DNA of 48,642 bases from Marinilabiliaceae bacterium (lineage in GTDB: Bacteria; Bacteroidota; Bacteroidia; Bacteroidales; Marinilabiliaceae): positions 1 to 48,642 of the forward strand of contig JABUTU010000097.1 in the NCBI GenBank assembly GCA_021443545.1. Direction: 5' to 3'. Made by a program: the position numbers and the translations under genes. The notes beneath the pieces are model-generated. The model had not been told where the DNA came from and made no database searches. It worked only from the letters and a program-made list of their open reading frames with translations. Of this stretch, positions 26,737 to 36,829 are shown piece after piece (position 1 is the first letter of the stretch; each line of letters opens with the position of its first letter).

Positions 26737-29700
26737 ATGAGTTCAAAATTTTTAAATCGGTTTTTGCTGATGGTGATGTTGCTCTTCGCCATCGTGCCTC
26801 TGACGGAGGCGCAGACAAAACTGGCTGTCTCGGGCGTTGTGACCGACCAGTCGGGGGAGCCTCTGATAGGTGTCTCTGTTTTCAATAAGGAGAGTAATAC
26901 GGGTGTCGCCACCGACCTCGACGGACGCTATCAGCTCTCTGTCAACCAAGGGTCTACTCTTCTATTCTCTTATGTAGGATATGAAATCATCGAGGTCGTT
27001 GCCGACCGTTCGACCATCAATGTTCAGATGTTGGAGGACAGCCAGTCGCTCGAGGAGCTGGTTGTCGTCGGCTATGGTGTCCAGAAGAAATCGTCACTGA
27101 CGGGAGCTGTCTCGCAGGTTAAGTCGGAGGATATGCTCAACCGCACCATCACCGATGCCTCGCAGGCCCTGCAGGGTAAGACGGCTGGTGTCCAGGTCTT
27201 CAGTGCCTCTGCCAAGCCGGGTTCGTCGCCACAAATACGCATCCGTGGTATCTCGTCGAATGGCTCGTGCGACCCGCTCTACGTCGTTGACGGCCGCATC
27301 GCAGAGAGCGGTATCGGCGGTATCGACCCGAACGATATCGAGTCGATGGAGGTCCTCAAGGATGGTGCCTCAGCTGCCATATACGGCGCGCGCGCTGGTA
27401 ACGGTGTCGTCCTCATAACAACCAAGAAGGGTAAGGGCGACGGCAAGATAACCTACGACTTCCAGTTCACATCGCAGCGCCTCGGTAAGGTGCCTCACGT
27501 CATGAATGCTGAGCAATACATCGCCTACTACACAGAGGCACAGCTCATCTCGGAGGATATAGTCTATAACAACTGGGATTTCAAGACCAACACCAACTGG
27601 GTGGATGTGGCTTTTGAAAACTCCGTCATGCAGCGCCATATGGTTGCTTTCCAAAGTGGTTCGGACAAGAGCTCGCTCTATACATCGCTCTCGTACCTCG
27701 ATAATAATGGTATGGTGACGGGTAACTCCGACACATATCGCCGTATCACAGGTATGATCAATGCCTCGTGCAAGATTAAGCCATGGCTCGAGCTTGGAAC
27801 GAACAACCAGATTGAACACTATTCAAGTCGCTCTGTCGCAGAGGGCTCGGAGTATGGCAGCTTGATCCTCTCGGCTCTCATCCAAGACCCACTGACTAAG
27901 CCGACCTATACCATCGAGGATATGCCGGATAATATGCGTCAGGTCCTCGCCACGTCGGCAGCAGGCTATCTGCTTTCAGACGGCAAGGGCAACTATTATG
28001 GTGTCTCACCCTTCGTCTCATCCGAGAATCCTAATCCGCTGATTATGCGTGATAATGCCTATAACAAGAGTTCGGGTTTCAACATCAATGGTTCGACCTT
28101 CGTCAACTTCACGCCAGTCGATTTCTTCACCTTCACCTCACGCTTTGGCTACCGTCTGAGTGGCTCGGAGAGCTACGGAGTGAGCTACGACTATTACGGC
28201 AACTCGACGCAAAACCGCGACTACCTCTCGGTCAGCGCAGGTGCTAACACGCCGACCTACTACCAGTGGGAGAACTTCGCCAACTTCAACAAGACATTCG
28301 GCAAGAGCTACGTCAGTATGATGCTTGGTATGAGCTACAGCCAGAGCCGTTCGTTCGGCGTCAGTGGCAGTATGCAGGGAACCGACGACATCGGCTTCAA
28401 GCAAGACGACCCTCTCTTCTGGTATTGGGCCTATGCGACAGCCTCAGCACAGAAGACCCTCTCGGGCGGCGAGGCCTCTTATTCGCGTAAGTTAGCCTAT
28501 TTCGGTCGCGCCAGCTACGAGTACGACAGCAAGTACCTCCTTCAATTCTCGCTGCGTGCCGATGCAGCCGATTCATCGGTGCTCCCAGAGCAGCAGCGTT
28601 GGGGTTACTTCCCAGCAGCATCATTAGGATGGGTCGTATCGCAGGAGAGCTTCATGGAGAGTACTGCGCATTGGCTCGCACAACTCAAGCTCAGAGCAAG
28701 CTGGGGTCGCAACGGCTCGACAGCATCGCTCGGCGGATGGCAGTATGCCAATGTGATTGGCTCGACAGGTAACTATCCGACAGGTGTGGGCCTCGAGTAT
28801 GTCGCTGGCTATGCCCCTTCCTCTACGGGAAATAACGACTTGAAGTGGGAGACATCCGAGCAGACTAACATAGGTCTCGACGCTCGTTTCTTAGGCGGCA
28901 GACTCTCGATGACAGCTGAGTGGTTCAAGAAGACAACGAAAGACCTCATCGTCACAGGCATCACACCATCGACAGTGGTTGGTAACACAGCTTCGCCAGT
29001 CAATGCTGGTAATATCGAGAACAAGGGCTTCGAACTCGAACTCGGATGGAACGACCGCATAGATGAATTCACCTATGGCGTCAGAGCTAACATCTCGACC
29101 ATCGATAATGAGGTGACCAGCATCCATGAGTCGCTCGATGCCATCAACGGTGCCTCATTCCATAACGTCACCATAACACGTTTCGAGGTGGGAAAACCAG
29201 CTTGGTATTTCTATGGATATGAGTTCACAGGCATCGACCCTCAGACAGGTGACCCAACATTCGCCGACCTCGACAAGAGCGGCGATATAACAGATAACGA
29301 CAAGACAATGATTGGCTCTGGTCTGCCTGACTTCACCTATGGTCTGACACTCACAGCAGCTTATAAGGGCTTCGACTTCGTGATTTTCGGAAGCGGTTCG
29401 TATGGCAATAAGATCTTCTCATGCCTGAATCGTCCTGACTTCGCATTAAATAAGCTGAGCTACTTCACCGACGACCGTTGGACGAAGGAGAACACACATG
29501 GCTCGATGCCTCGTGCCGGTGCTGCTGATATGGATAAGTGGATGCGTTCGACAGCTGCTGTCTTCGATGGCTCGTTCTTCAAAATCAAGCAGATGCAGTT
29601 AGGCTATACATTGCCTAAGAACATTCTCAGCAAGGTATGCCTCGAGAGTATGCGTCTCTACTGCTCATTGGACGACTTCTTCACCTTCACCTCGTACGAA

Positions 29701-29805
29701 GGGTTCGACCCAGAGGTGACCGGTGTCGGTTCATCACTCGGCGTCGACAAGGGCTCTTATCCTAACTCGCGCAAAATCGTTTTGGGTGTTAACTTAACGT
29801 TCTAA
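26737..29805 (+). CDS. SusC-type TonB-dependent glycan transporter
   Basis: The outer-membrane channel of the SusCD pair, 1022 residues. A signal peptide (ending TEAQ) is followed by a carboxypeptidase-regulatory-like domain (VSGVVTDQSGEPLIGVSVFN). The SusC signature is SLEELVVVGYGVQKKSSLTG. The plug contains QIRIRGISSNGS, DPLYVVDGR and IESMEVLKDGASAAIYG. A large barrel ends KIVLGVNLTF. In the known pedal-bin model the channel is closed by SusD and powered by TonB to bring oligosaccharides into the periplasm. It starts the glycan operon; SusD follows after only 11 bp. Substrate cannot be read from the sequence. Confidence 0.97.
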   Translation: MSSKFLNRFLLMVMLLFAIVPLTEAQTKLAVSGVVTDQSGEPLIGVSVFNKESNTGVATDLDGRYQLSVNQGSTLLFSYVGYEIIEVVADRSTINVQMLEDSQSLEELVVVGYGVQKKSSLTGAVSQVKSEDMLNRTITDASQALQGKTAGVQVFSASAKPGSSPQIRIRGISSNGSCDPLYVVDGRIAESGIGGIDPNDIESMEVLKDGASAAIYGARAGNGVVLITTKKGKGDGKITYDFQFTSQRLGKVPHVMNAEQYIAYYTEAQLISEDIVYNNWDFKTNTNWVDVAFENSVMQRHMVAFQSGSDKSSLYTSLSYLDNNGMVTGNSDTYRRITGMINASCKIKPWLELGTNNQIEHYSSRSVAEGSEYGSLILSALIQDPLTKPTYTIEDMPDNMRQVLATSAAGYLLSDGKGNYYGVSPFVSSENPNPLIMRDNAYNKSSGFNINGSTFVNFTPVDFFTFTSRFGYRLSGSESYGVSYDYYGNSTQNRDYLSVSAGANTPTYYQWENFANFNKTFGKSYVSMMLGMSYSQSRSFGVSGSMQGTDDIGFKQDDPLFWYWAYATASAQKTLSGGEASYSRKLAYFGRASYEYDSKYLLQFSLRADAADSSVLPEQQRWGYFPAASLGWVVSQESFMESTAHWLAQLKLRASWGRNGSTASLGGWQYANVIGSTGNYPTGVGLEYVAGYAPSSTGNNDLKWETSEQTNIGLDARFLGGRLSMTAEWFKKTTKDLIVTGITPSTVVGNTASPVNAGNIENKGFELELGWNDRIDEFTYGVRANISTIDNEVTSIHESLDAINGASFHNVTITRFEVGKPAWYFYGYEFTGIDPQTGDPTFADLDKSGDITDNDKTMIGSGLPDFTYGLTLTAAYKGFDFVIFGSGSYGNKIFSCLNRPDFALNKLSYFTDDRWTKENTHGSMPRAGAADMDKWMRSTAAVFDGSFFKIKQMQLGYTLPKNILSKVCLESMRLYCSLDDFFTFTSYEGFDPEVTGVGSSLGVDKGSYPNSRKIVLGVNLTF

Positions 29806-29816
29806 AATTCAAAGTC

Positions 29817-31370
29817 ATGAAAAAGATATATTATATACTTTCAACCCTCATGCTATCTGCTGCGATGGTCTCATGCGAGGATGAGCTCGACATACCACAG
29901 CATGGAGTGTTGAATTACGAGACCTACTACAATACCGACGAGGAGGCAGAGACGGGAGCTAACGCCATCTACCTGCAGGCTCGTGGCATGGGTATGAACT
30001 ATATCCTCGGCAAGAATATGCTCACCGACGACTTCTGGGCTGGCGGTGGCGGTCGCGCAGATAATGCCGACCTCGAGCAGCTCAATGAGTTTACCTTCGG
30101 CACCGACCAAAACTACCTCCAGGGTATGTTTGAGGGTTACTATCAGATCGTCTACAAAGCTAATGTGGTCATCGGACATGTCGAGCCATCGACCGACGTG
30201 AAGCGTCGTTGCATCGCCGAGGCTAAGGTCTTCAGGGCATGGGCATACTTCGAGCTCATCACCATGTGGGGTAACCCGCCACTGGTCGACCATGAGCTCC
30301 TCCCAAGCGAGTACTCACGTCCGAACGGCGAGACGGCTGAGCTGTGGAACCTCGTCGTGACCGACCTCAACGAGGCCATCGAGTCGGGATGCCTCCCTCA
30401 AAAGAGTGGCGTCGATGACAACACAACATGGCGCATGACAAAGCAGTTCGCTCAGGCTCTCCTCGGCAAAGCCTATCTGTGGCAGGGTAAGAACGCAGAG
30501 GCAGCTCAGATGTTCGACGCCGTCGTCAACAGCAAGCTATATGCTCTCTACGATGGCGCATACGAGGATATCCTCTCATACAACACAAAGCACAATTGCG
30601 AGTCGATATGTGAGTTCAACAGAGTCAAGGACGACAACAACCCATACGATAATTTCGATATGCTCTACGTCATGCTCGGCTGGCGTACCGACTGCATGAC
30701 AATCTCTGACCCTACGGTTCATCCAAGCAACGGATGGGGCTTCGTGGTACCTCAGAAACGTCTCTACGATGCCTTCGTATCTGAGGAGGGCGTCGACGGA
30801 TATCGACTCAATAATACCTTGAAGACCTACGACCAGATTAAGATGATGGGCGTCTCAATCCAACCTGGTAAGACCATCATCAACGAGGGTTACTTCAGCT
30901 GGAAGCTACGCTATGAGCCCGATGCCTTTGGCGATTTCGTCGGTATGATACACCATCAGAACCTGCGTATCATGCGCTATGCCGAGGTACTCCTCTGTGG
31001 CGCTGAGGCTCACCTCGCCGCTGGCAACCAGTCGAAGGCCGATGAATATATCAATGCCATACGCACCCGCGCCCAGCTCTCGCCTAAGAGCGGCGTGACA
31101 CTGGCGGATATACAGACCGAGAAACGCCTCGAGCTATGCGCCGAGGGATGCCGCTTCCAGGACCTCCTGCGCTGGGGCATCGCATACGAGCAACTCAAGG
31201 ACCAGGGCGCTTACTGCCCACTGCTCGACTCAAACGGTAATGTCGAAAACAGAGTCTATAATAAGGACCAGAGCAAGTTCGGTTTCAAACAGGGTAAGCA
31301 CGAACGATTGCCTTATCCAGGTGCAGAAATACTCCTGAATTCGTCAATCAAACAGAACCCAGGCTGGTAA
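29817..31370 (+). CDS. SusD-type surface glycan-binding lipoprotein
   Basis: 517 residues with lipobox MVSC. The TPR-rich SusD fold is recognisable in the opening (YNTDEEAETGANAIY), the middle (CIAEAKVFRAWAYFELITMWG), the YAEVLLCGAEA segment and the end (KRLELCAEGCRFQDLLRWG, then ILLNSSIKQNPGW). It caps the SusC channel and presents glycan to it. The 11-bp gap to SusC indicates one operon and matched dosage. The aromatic platform that sets glycan specificity cannot be predicted reliably from the sequence alone. Confidence 0.96.
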   Translation: MKKIYYILSTLMLSAAMVSCEDELDIPQHGVLNYETYYNTDEEAETGANAIYLQARGMGMNYILGKNMLTDDFWAGGGGRADNADLEQLNEFTFGTDQNYLQGMFEGYYQIVYKANVVIGHVEPSTDVKRRCIAEAKVFRAWAYFELITMWGNPPLVDHELLPSEYSRPNGETAELWNLVVTDLNEAIESGCLPQKSGVDDNTTWRMTKQFAQALLGKAYLWQGKNAEAAQMFDAVVNSKLYALYDGAYEDILSYNTKHNCESICEFNRVKDDNNPYDNFDMLYVMLGWRTDCMTISDPTVHPSNGWGFVVPQKRLYDAFVSEEGVDGYRLNNTLKTYDQIKMMGVSIQPGKTIINEGYFSWKLRYEPDAFGDFVGMIHHQNLRIMRYAEVLLCGAEAHLAAGNQSKADEYINAIRTRAQLSPKSGVTLADIQTEKRLELCAEGCRFQDLLRWGIAYEQLKDQGAYCPLLDSNGNVENRVYNKDQSKFGFKQGKHERLPYPGAEILLNSSIKQNPGW

Positions 31371-31551
31371 TAGCGCTAACGGATTTTCTATAAAATAGCT
31401 TTTCAAAATTTGCGTTTTAGGTTTGTCGCTTGTTGGGCCGAAGGAGGAGGTGCCACGGACTCGCCTCTGAATGAAGCTCAACAAGATACAAACAGAAAGC
31501 AACGTGAAAGTATAAACAAGGGTGTTATAATCCCTGCAAAACAGAATAACA

Positions 31552-32916
31552 ATGAAACTCTATAAATATTTATTGGTTGCAGCTGCCTCTCTCTCAGCAG
31601 CATGTACCGAGGATGCTATAGACGATCTGACCGGATTGTACCAGGCTCCTGATAAATACTCCTTCAGCTCGGCTACCGATAATGGTATCGAGAAGGATGG
31701 AAAGACTAAGAAGTATTTCCTTGTCGATTTCACTACGACGTCGGGCGATCTGCTCTCGATGAAGTTTGTGGGCGACTCCTATTTCCTCCAGGATGCTGCC
31801 TTCACACCAGCCACCAACAGGGAGACAGCTAAGAAGGGCAACTACATAGCAAGCGAATCCTTTTTCGCCAAGGCGGGTGGCGCCTCTGTCAACATCAACA
31901 GGGGTATCCTCACTGTCGGTAAGAACGATAACGACTATACCATCGCCGGGTCTCTTTGGCTCGAAGATGGCAAGGTCATCAAGGTCAGCGGCGGTGGTAC
32001 ACTCGTATATGAACCCAACGACCCGATGGCTCTTGTGGGGTATAAGGGCATGCAGGATAATGGCGATGGCTCAGTCACTGCCACATTCACCACAGGCGGC
32101 TATACAGAAGAGCTCGATATGACTACCTGGCAGATGATCTACACTGGCGAGGGCAACGACCTTCAGGTGCAGTTCATCCTCCCCGACGGCAAACTCCATG
32201 AGGGCACATACGCACCTGGAACAGGCTACGTCGTGGGCGGCCAGACCGAGATCAACTGGGGCTATGGTCCTATGATGGTCGACTACGGAACAATCTGGTA
32301 CACCATAGCTAATGGAGCTAAGGTACCTAACTACATCGGTAGCGGTAATATCGTTGTTACTAAGAATGGCTCATCATATACTGTCACCATCGACCAGGGC
32401 AAGGGCGGAGTATTCGCCGCATACGAGGGTGCAATAGCCGACCTCGACCCCGACAGCGGTAATGGCGGTGGCAACGCTGAGCCTAACTATATCGAGATAT
32501 CCAACTTCCTCTCGGCATCAGTCAACGCCAATACACTCTCGCTGCAACTCGCTGGTGAGGGTATCACCGTCACTCAGGGTGCTTGGGGCGCTGAGGTGCA
32601 GGGCGATGGCAACTACCTCAAGATCGACCTCTACACAGCCGACGGGTCACTCGCAGAGGGCGTCTATACACCAGCTGATAACGATAAACTCGCAGAGTTC
32701 AACTTCGCTAAGGGATGGGACCCAGGCGATATGTGGGGCATCGGCATGGAGTTCAAGAACTGGGGAACAGCATGGATGACCCGCGAGGGCGGCAACGAGA
32801 CAGGTGTCAATATCGAGGAGGGTACAATCACCGTCACCAAAGAGGGCGATAACTACGTCATAACTCTTGTCAGTGGCAGCGTAAACGTCAGATATACAGG
32901 ACCAATAACTTTGTAA
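31552..32916 (+). CDS. Three-repeat surface lipoprotein, likely glycan-binding
   Basis: 454 residues with lipobox LSAAC. After about residue 33 the protein is three copies of one domain of about 115-150 residues (roughly 33-147, 155-290, 305-454). Shared landmarks are L.EGTYTP or GVYTPADND, WG..MM.DYGTIWY or WGIGMEFKNWGTAWM, and GTITVTKEGDNY.ITL. Its place after SusD is where the surface glycan-binding protein (SusE/SusF-like) sits in such loci. Repeated tryptophan and tyrosine positions fit carbohydrate binding, but I do not recognise the fold from named families. The role is inferred from position. A hairpin follows the stop. Confidence 0.8.
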   Translation: MKLYKYLLVAAASLSAACTEDAIDDLTGLYQAPDKYSFSSATDNGIEKDGKTKKYFLVDFTTTSGDLLSMKFVGDSYFLQDAAFTPATNRETAKKGNYIASESFFAKAGGASVNINRGILTVGKNDNDYTIAGSLWLEDGKVIKVSGGGTLVYEPNDPMALVGYKGMQDNGDGSVTATFTTGGYTEELDMTTWQMIYTGEGNDLQVQFILPDGKLHEGTYAPGTGYVVGGQTEINWGYGPMMVDYGTIWYTIANGAKVPNYIGSGNIVVTKNGSSYTVTIDQGKGGVFAAYEGAIADLDPDSGNGGGNAEPNYIEISNFLSASVNANTLSLQLAGEGITVTQGAWGAEVQGDGNYLKIDLYTADGSLAEGVYTPADNDKLAEFNFAKGWDPGDMWGIGMEFKNWGTAWMTREGGNETGVNIEEGTITVTKEGDNYVITLVSGSVNVRYTGPITL

Positions 32917-32927
32917 TTGTTAATAGC

Positions 32928-34218
<1,291 letters not shown>

Positions 34219-34228
34219 TTATATTTGC

Positions 34229-34282
34229 ACAGAGGTTGCTGGTTTCGCATCGGACGACGTCTGACGAGCCGTCAACCTCTGT
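34229..34282 (+). other. Intercistronic hairpin, esterase to GH3
   Basis: ACAGAGGTTG and CAACCTCTGT form a 10-bp stem closing a 34-nt loop that can itself pair at GACGTC. No T tract follows. The gap before the GH3 gene is 160 bp. Confidence 0.55.
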
Positions 34283-34378
34283 TCCACTATTCATTGTGGG
34301 ATTTCTGACGATTGCTTTTCGTGAGAAGTCCCCTTGTAAAATTTAAAGGGGAGACTACTCCCAATAACTCCAAGTATT

Positions 34379-36718
34379 ATGAAGAAAACTCTTATTTCAT
34401 CTGGTGTGGTAGCCGTGGCTCTTCTCGCCTCGTGCTCATCTGAACCACAGCTTGGCAAGTCGTCGGTGGACGACGTTGTTGCTGCCATGACTCTTGAGGA
34501 GAAGGCTCATCTCATCGTGGGCACGGGTATGGCTGGTTTCTCGGGCGACAGTGCTGTCGTTGGTGAGACACGCAACCTGGTTCCTGGAGCTGCTGGTACG
34601 ACCTGCCCAATTCCTCGTCTCGGCATCCCGGCTGTCGTCCTCGCTGACGGTCCCGCTGGTTTGCGCATCAACCCAACACGCGAGGGTGATGAGGCTACTT
34701 ACTATTGTACTCACTTCCCGATAGGCACTCTGCTGGCCTCAACATGGGATGCCGAACTGGTCGAACAGGTCGGTAAAGCCATCGGTAACGAGGTGTTGGA
34801 GTATGGTGCTGACGTACTCCTCGCTCCGGCTCTTAACATCCATCGTAACCCCCTGTGCGGACGTAACTTCGAATACTACTCAGAGGACCCTCTCGTGGCT
34901 GGTAAGATTGCGGCTGCTTACGTGCGCGGCGTTCAGAGTCAGGGCGTCGGAACAAGCATCAAGCACTTCGCCGTTAACTCGCAGGAGAGCAACCGTATGG
35001 GTAACGACGCACAGCTCTCAGAACGTGCTCTGCGCGAGATATATCTGCGTGGCTTCGAGACAACGGTCAAGGAGAGTAACCCATGGACCGTCATGTCGTC
35101 GTATAACTATATCAACGGAACCTACTCTTCGGAGAGTGCCGACCTCATCACTGCTATGCTGCGCGATGAATGGAACTACGAAGGTATGGTCATGACCGAC
35201 TGGTTCGGCGGTAAGGATGCAGCAGCACAGATGCGTGCCGGTAACGATATGCTACAGCCTGGTACGGATAAGCAGTATCAGATGATTGTCGACAGCGTCA
35301 ACGATGGCTCGTTGGATGTGGCTGACGTCGACCGTAACGTGAAGCGTATCCTCGAGATGATTCTTAAGACTCCTAATTTCAAGGGATATCAATTCAGTAA
35401 TAAGCCCGACTTGAATGCTCATGCCGCCGTGACACGCCAAAGCGCAACTGAGGGTATGGTGCTCCTCAAGAACGATAAGCAGACACTGCCGCTGAGCAAC
35501 GAGGCTAAGGCCATCGCACTCTTCGGATGTACAAGCTACGACTTCATCGCTGGTGGCACCGGGTCAGGTAATGTCAATCGCGCATATACTGTGTCGCTTC
35601 TCGACGGACTAAAAAATGCGGGCCTCGAGGTCGATGAGTCGCTCAAGGGCGACTATGAAAAGCATATCGAGGCTGAGAATGAGCGTAATACGCCCGATCC
35701 AAACAATCAGCTGTCTCAGTTCTTGCCTAAGAAACGCCCTGCCGAGTTCGTCCCAACAGCTAAGCAGATGAGCGAATTGGTTAAGAAAAACGATGCAGCC
35801 CTGATCACTCTCGGTCGTATGTCGGGTGAGTTCCTCGACCGTACAAAAGATGATTTCAACATCAGCAAGGAGGAGCGTGCCCTCATCGAGGCTGTCACGA
35901 AGGCCTTCCATGCTGCTGGTAAACGCGTCGTGGTAGTCCTCAATATCGGTGGTGTCATCGAGACTGCTTCGTGGAAGGCTCTGCCAGATGCCATCCTGTG
36001 CGCTTGGCAGGCTGGTCAGGAGGGTGGTAACTCAGTGGCTGACGTGCTCGTCGGTAAGGCCTCGCCTTCGGGTAAGCTGACAATGACGTTCCCTGTTGCC
36101 TTCGCCGACCACTACTCAAGCCTCAACTTCCCAACGGAGGGCGCTATGTCGGCATTCGGATTCGACCGCGAGGAGCAGGCCGAGAAGAAGAATCTGTGGG
36201 ATTATACTAAATACGAGGAGGATATATATGTCGGTTATCGCTATTTCGACTCGTTCTTCAAGGAGGTATCTTATCCTTTCGGTTATGGCTTGAGCTATAC
36301 ATCATTCGCCTATTCCGATGTCAAGGTGGAGCAGAAGGATAACGGCCTCTGCGAGGTCGATGTGACTGTCGAAAACACTGGTGAATACGCTGGTCGTGAG
36401 GTTGTCGAACTCTACGTCAAGGCTCCTAATGCCAAGGATTGCAATAAGCCAGAGCATGAGCTGAAGGCCTTCGCTAAGAGCGCTCTCCTCCAGCCAGGCG
36501 AAAAGGCTGTTGTCCGTATGTCGTTCACGACGGATGAGCTCGCCTCTTACAATGTCGAGAAGGCTGCGTGGATTGTCGACGAGGGTGAATATGTCATCGA
36601 GGTCGGCGCTTCAAGTCGCGACATCCGTTCTTCGCTCGGCATCAAGGTGGCTGGTAGCGAAAGAGTGGTTAAGAACCTCCTCTCGCCAAAGGCTGAACTG
36701 AATCTCCTCAAACGATGA
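34379..36718 (+). CDS. GH3 glycosidase 1 (lipoprotein; beta-glucosidase or beta-xylosidase type)
   Basis: 779 residues, lipobox LLASC. The GH3 N-terminal barrel has ADGPAGLRI and EYYSEDPLV, a KHF motif (SIKHFAVNSQE) and the nucleophile D274 in VMTDWFGG. The GH3 C-terminal domain carries the likely acid/base E484 in GRMSGEFLDR. A fibronectin-III-like domain ends the protein (VTVENTGEYAGREVVELYV). Retaining exo-hydrolysis of terminal beta-linked sugars is expected. The lipobox places it on a membrane, probably the outer membrane. The second GH3 gene is different in sequence and lacks a lipobox, so the pair may divide surface and periplasmic work. Confidence 0.95.
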   Translation: MKKTLISSGVVAVALLASCSSEPQLGKSSVDDVVAAMTLEEKAHLIVGTGMAGFSGDSAVVGETRNLVPGAAGTTCPIPRLGIPAVVLADGPAGLRINPTREGDEATYYCTHFPIGTLLASTWDAELVEQVGKAIGNEVLEYGADVLLAPALNIHRNPLCGRNFEYYSEDPLVAGKIAAAYVRGVQSQGVGTSIKHFAVNSQESNRMGNDAQLSERALREIYLRGFETTVKESNPWTVMSSYNYINGTYSSESADLITAMLRDEWNYEGMVMTDWFGGKDAAAQMRAGNDMLQPGTDKQYQMIVDSVNDGSLDVADVDRNVKRILEMILKTPNFKGYQFSNKPDLNAHAAVTRQSATEGMVLLKNDKQTLPLSNEAKAIALFGCTSYDFIAGGTGSGNVNRAYTVSLLDGLKNAGLEVDESLKGDYEKHIEAENERNTPDPNNQLSQFLPKKRPAEFVPTAKQMSELVKKNDAALITLGRMSGEFLDRTKDDFNISKEERALIEAVTKAFHAAGKRVVVVLNIGGVIETASWKALPDAILCAWQAGQEGGNSVADVLVGKASPSGKLTMTFPVAFADHYSSLNFPTEGAMSAFGFDREEQAEKKNLWDYTKYEEDIYVGYRYFDSFFKEVSYPFGYGLSYTSFAYSDVKVEQKDNGLCEVDVTVENTGEYAGREVVELYVKAPNAKDCNKPEHELKAFAKSALLQPGEKAVVRMSFTTDELASYNVEKAAWIVDEGEYVIEVGASSRDIRSSLGIKVAGSERVVKNLLSPKAELNLLKR

Positions 36719-36750
36719 TTATCTGCCGCAGGGCTTATTGAATAATCAAA

Positions 36751-36806
36751 AGGAGAATTAATATAATTCTCCTCAACAAATAACGGGGGGCTTCTCGGAG
36801 CTCCCC
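36751..36806 (+). other. Two hairpins between the GH3 genes
   Basis: AGGAGAATT/AATTCTCCT (36751-36773, 5-nt loop) and a G/C-rich stem at 36785-36806 (GGGGGGCTT with AGCTCCCC, one or two G-U pairs, tetraloop-sized turn). Neither is followed by a T run; the second is followed by TTAACTTAATT. Confidence 0.55.
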
Positions 36807-36829
36807 TTAACTTAATTCGGGTATTATAT

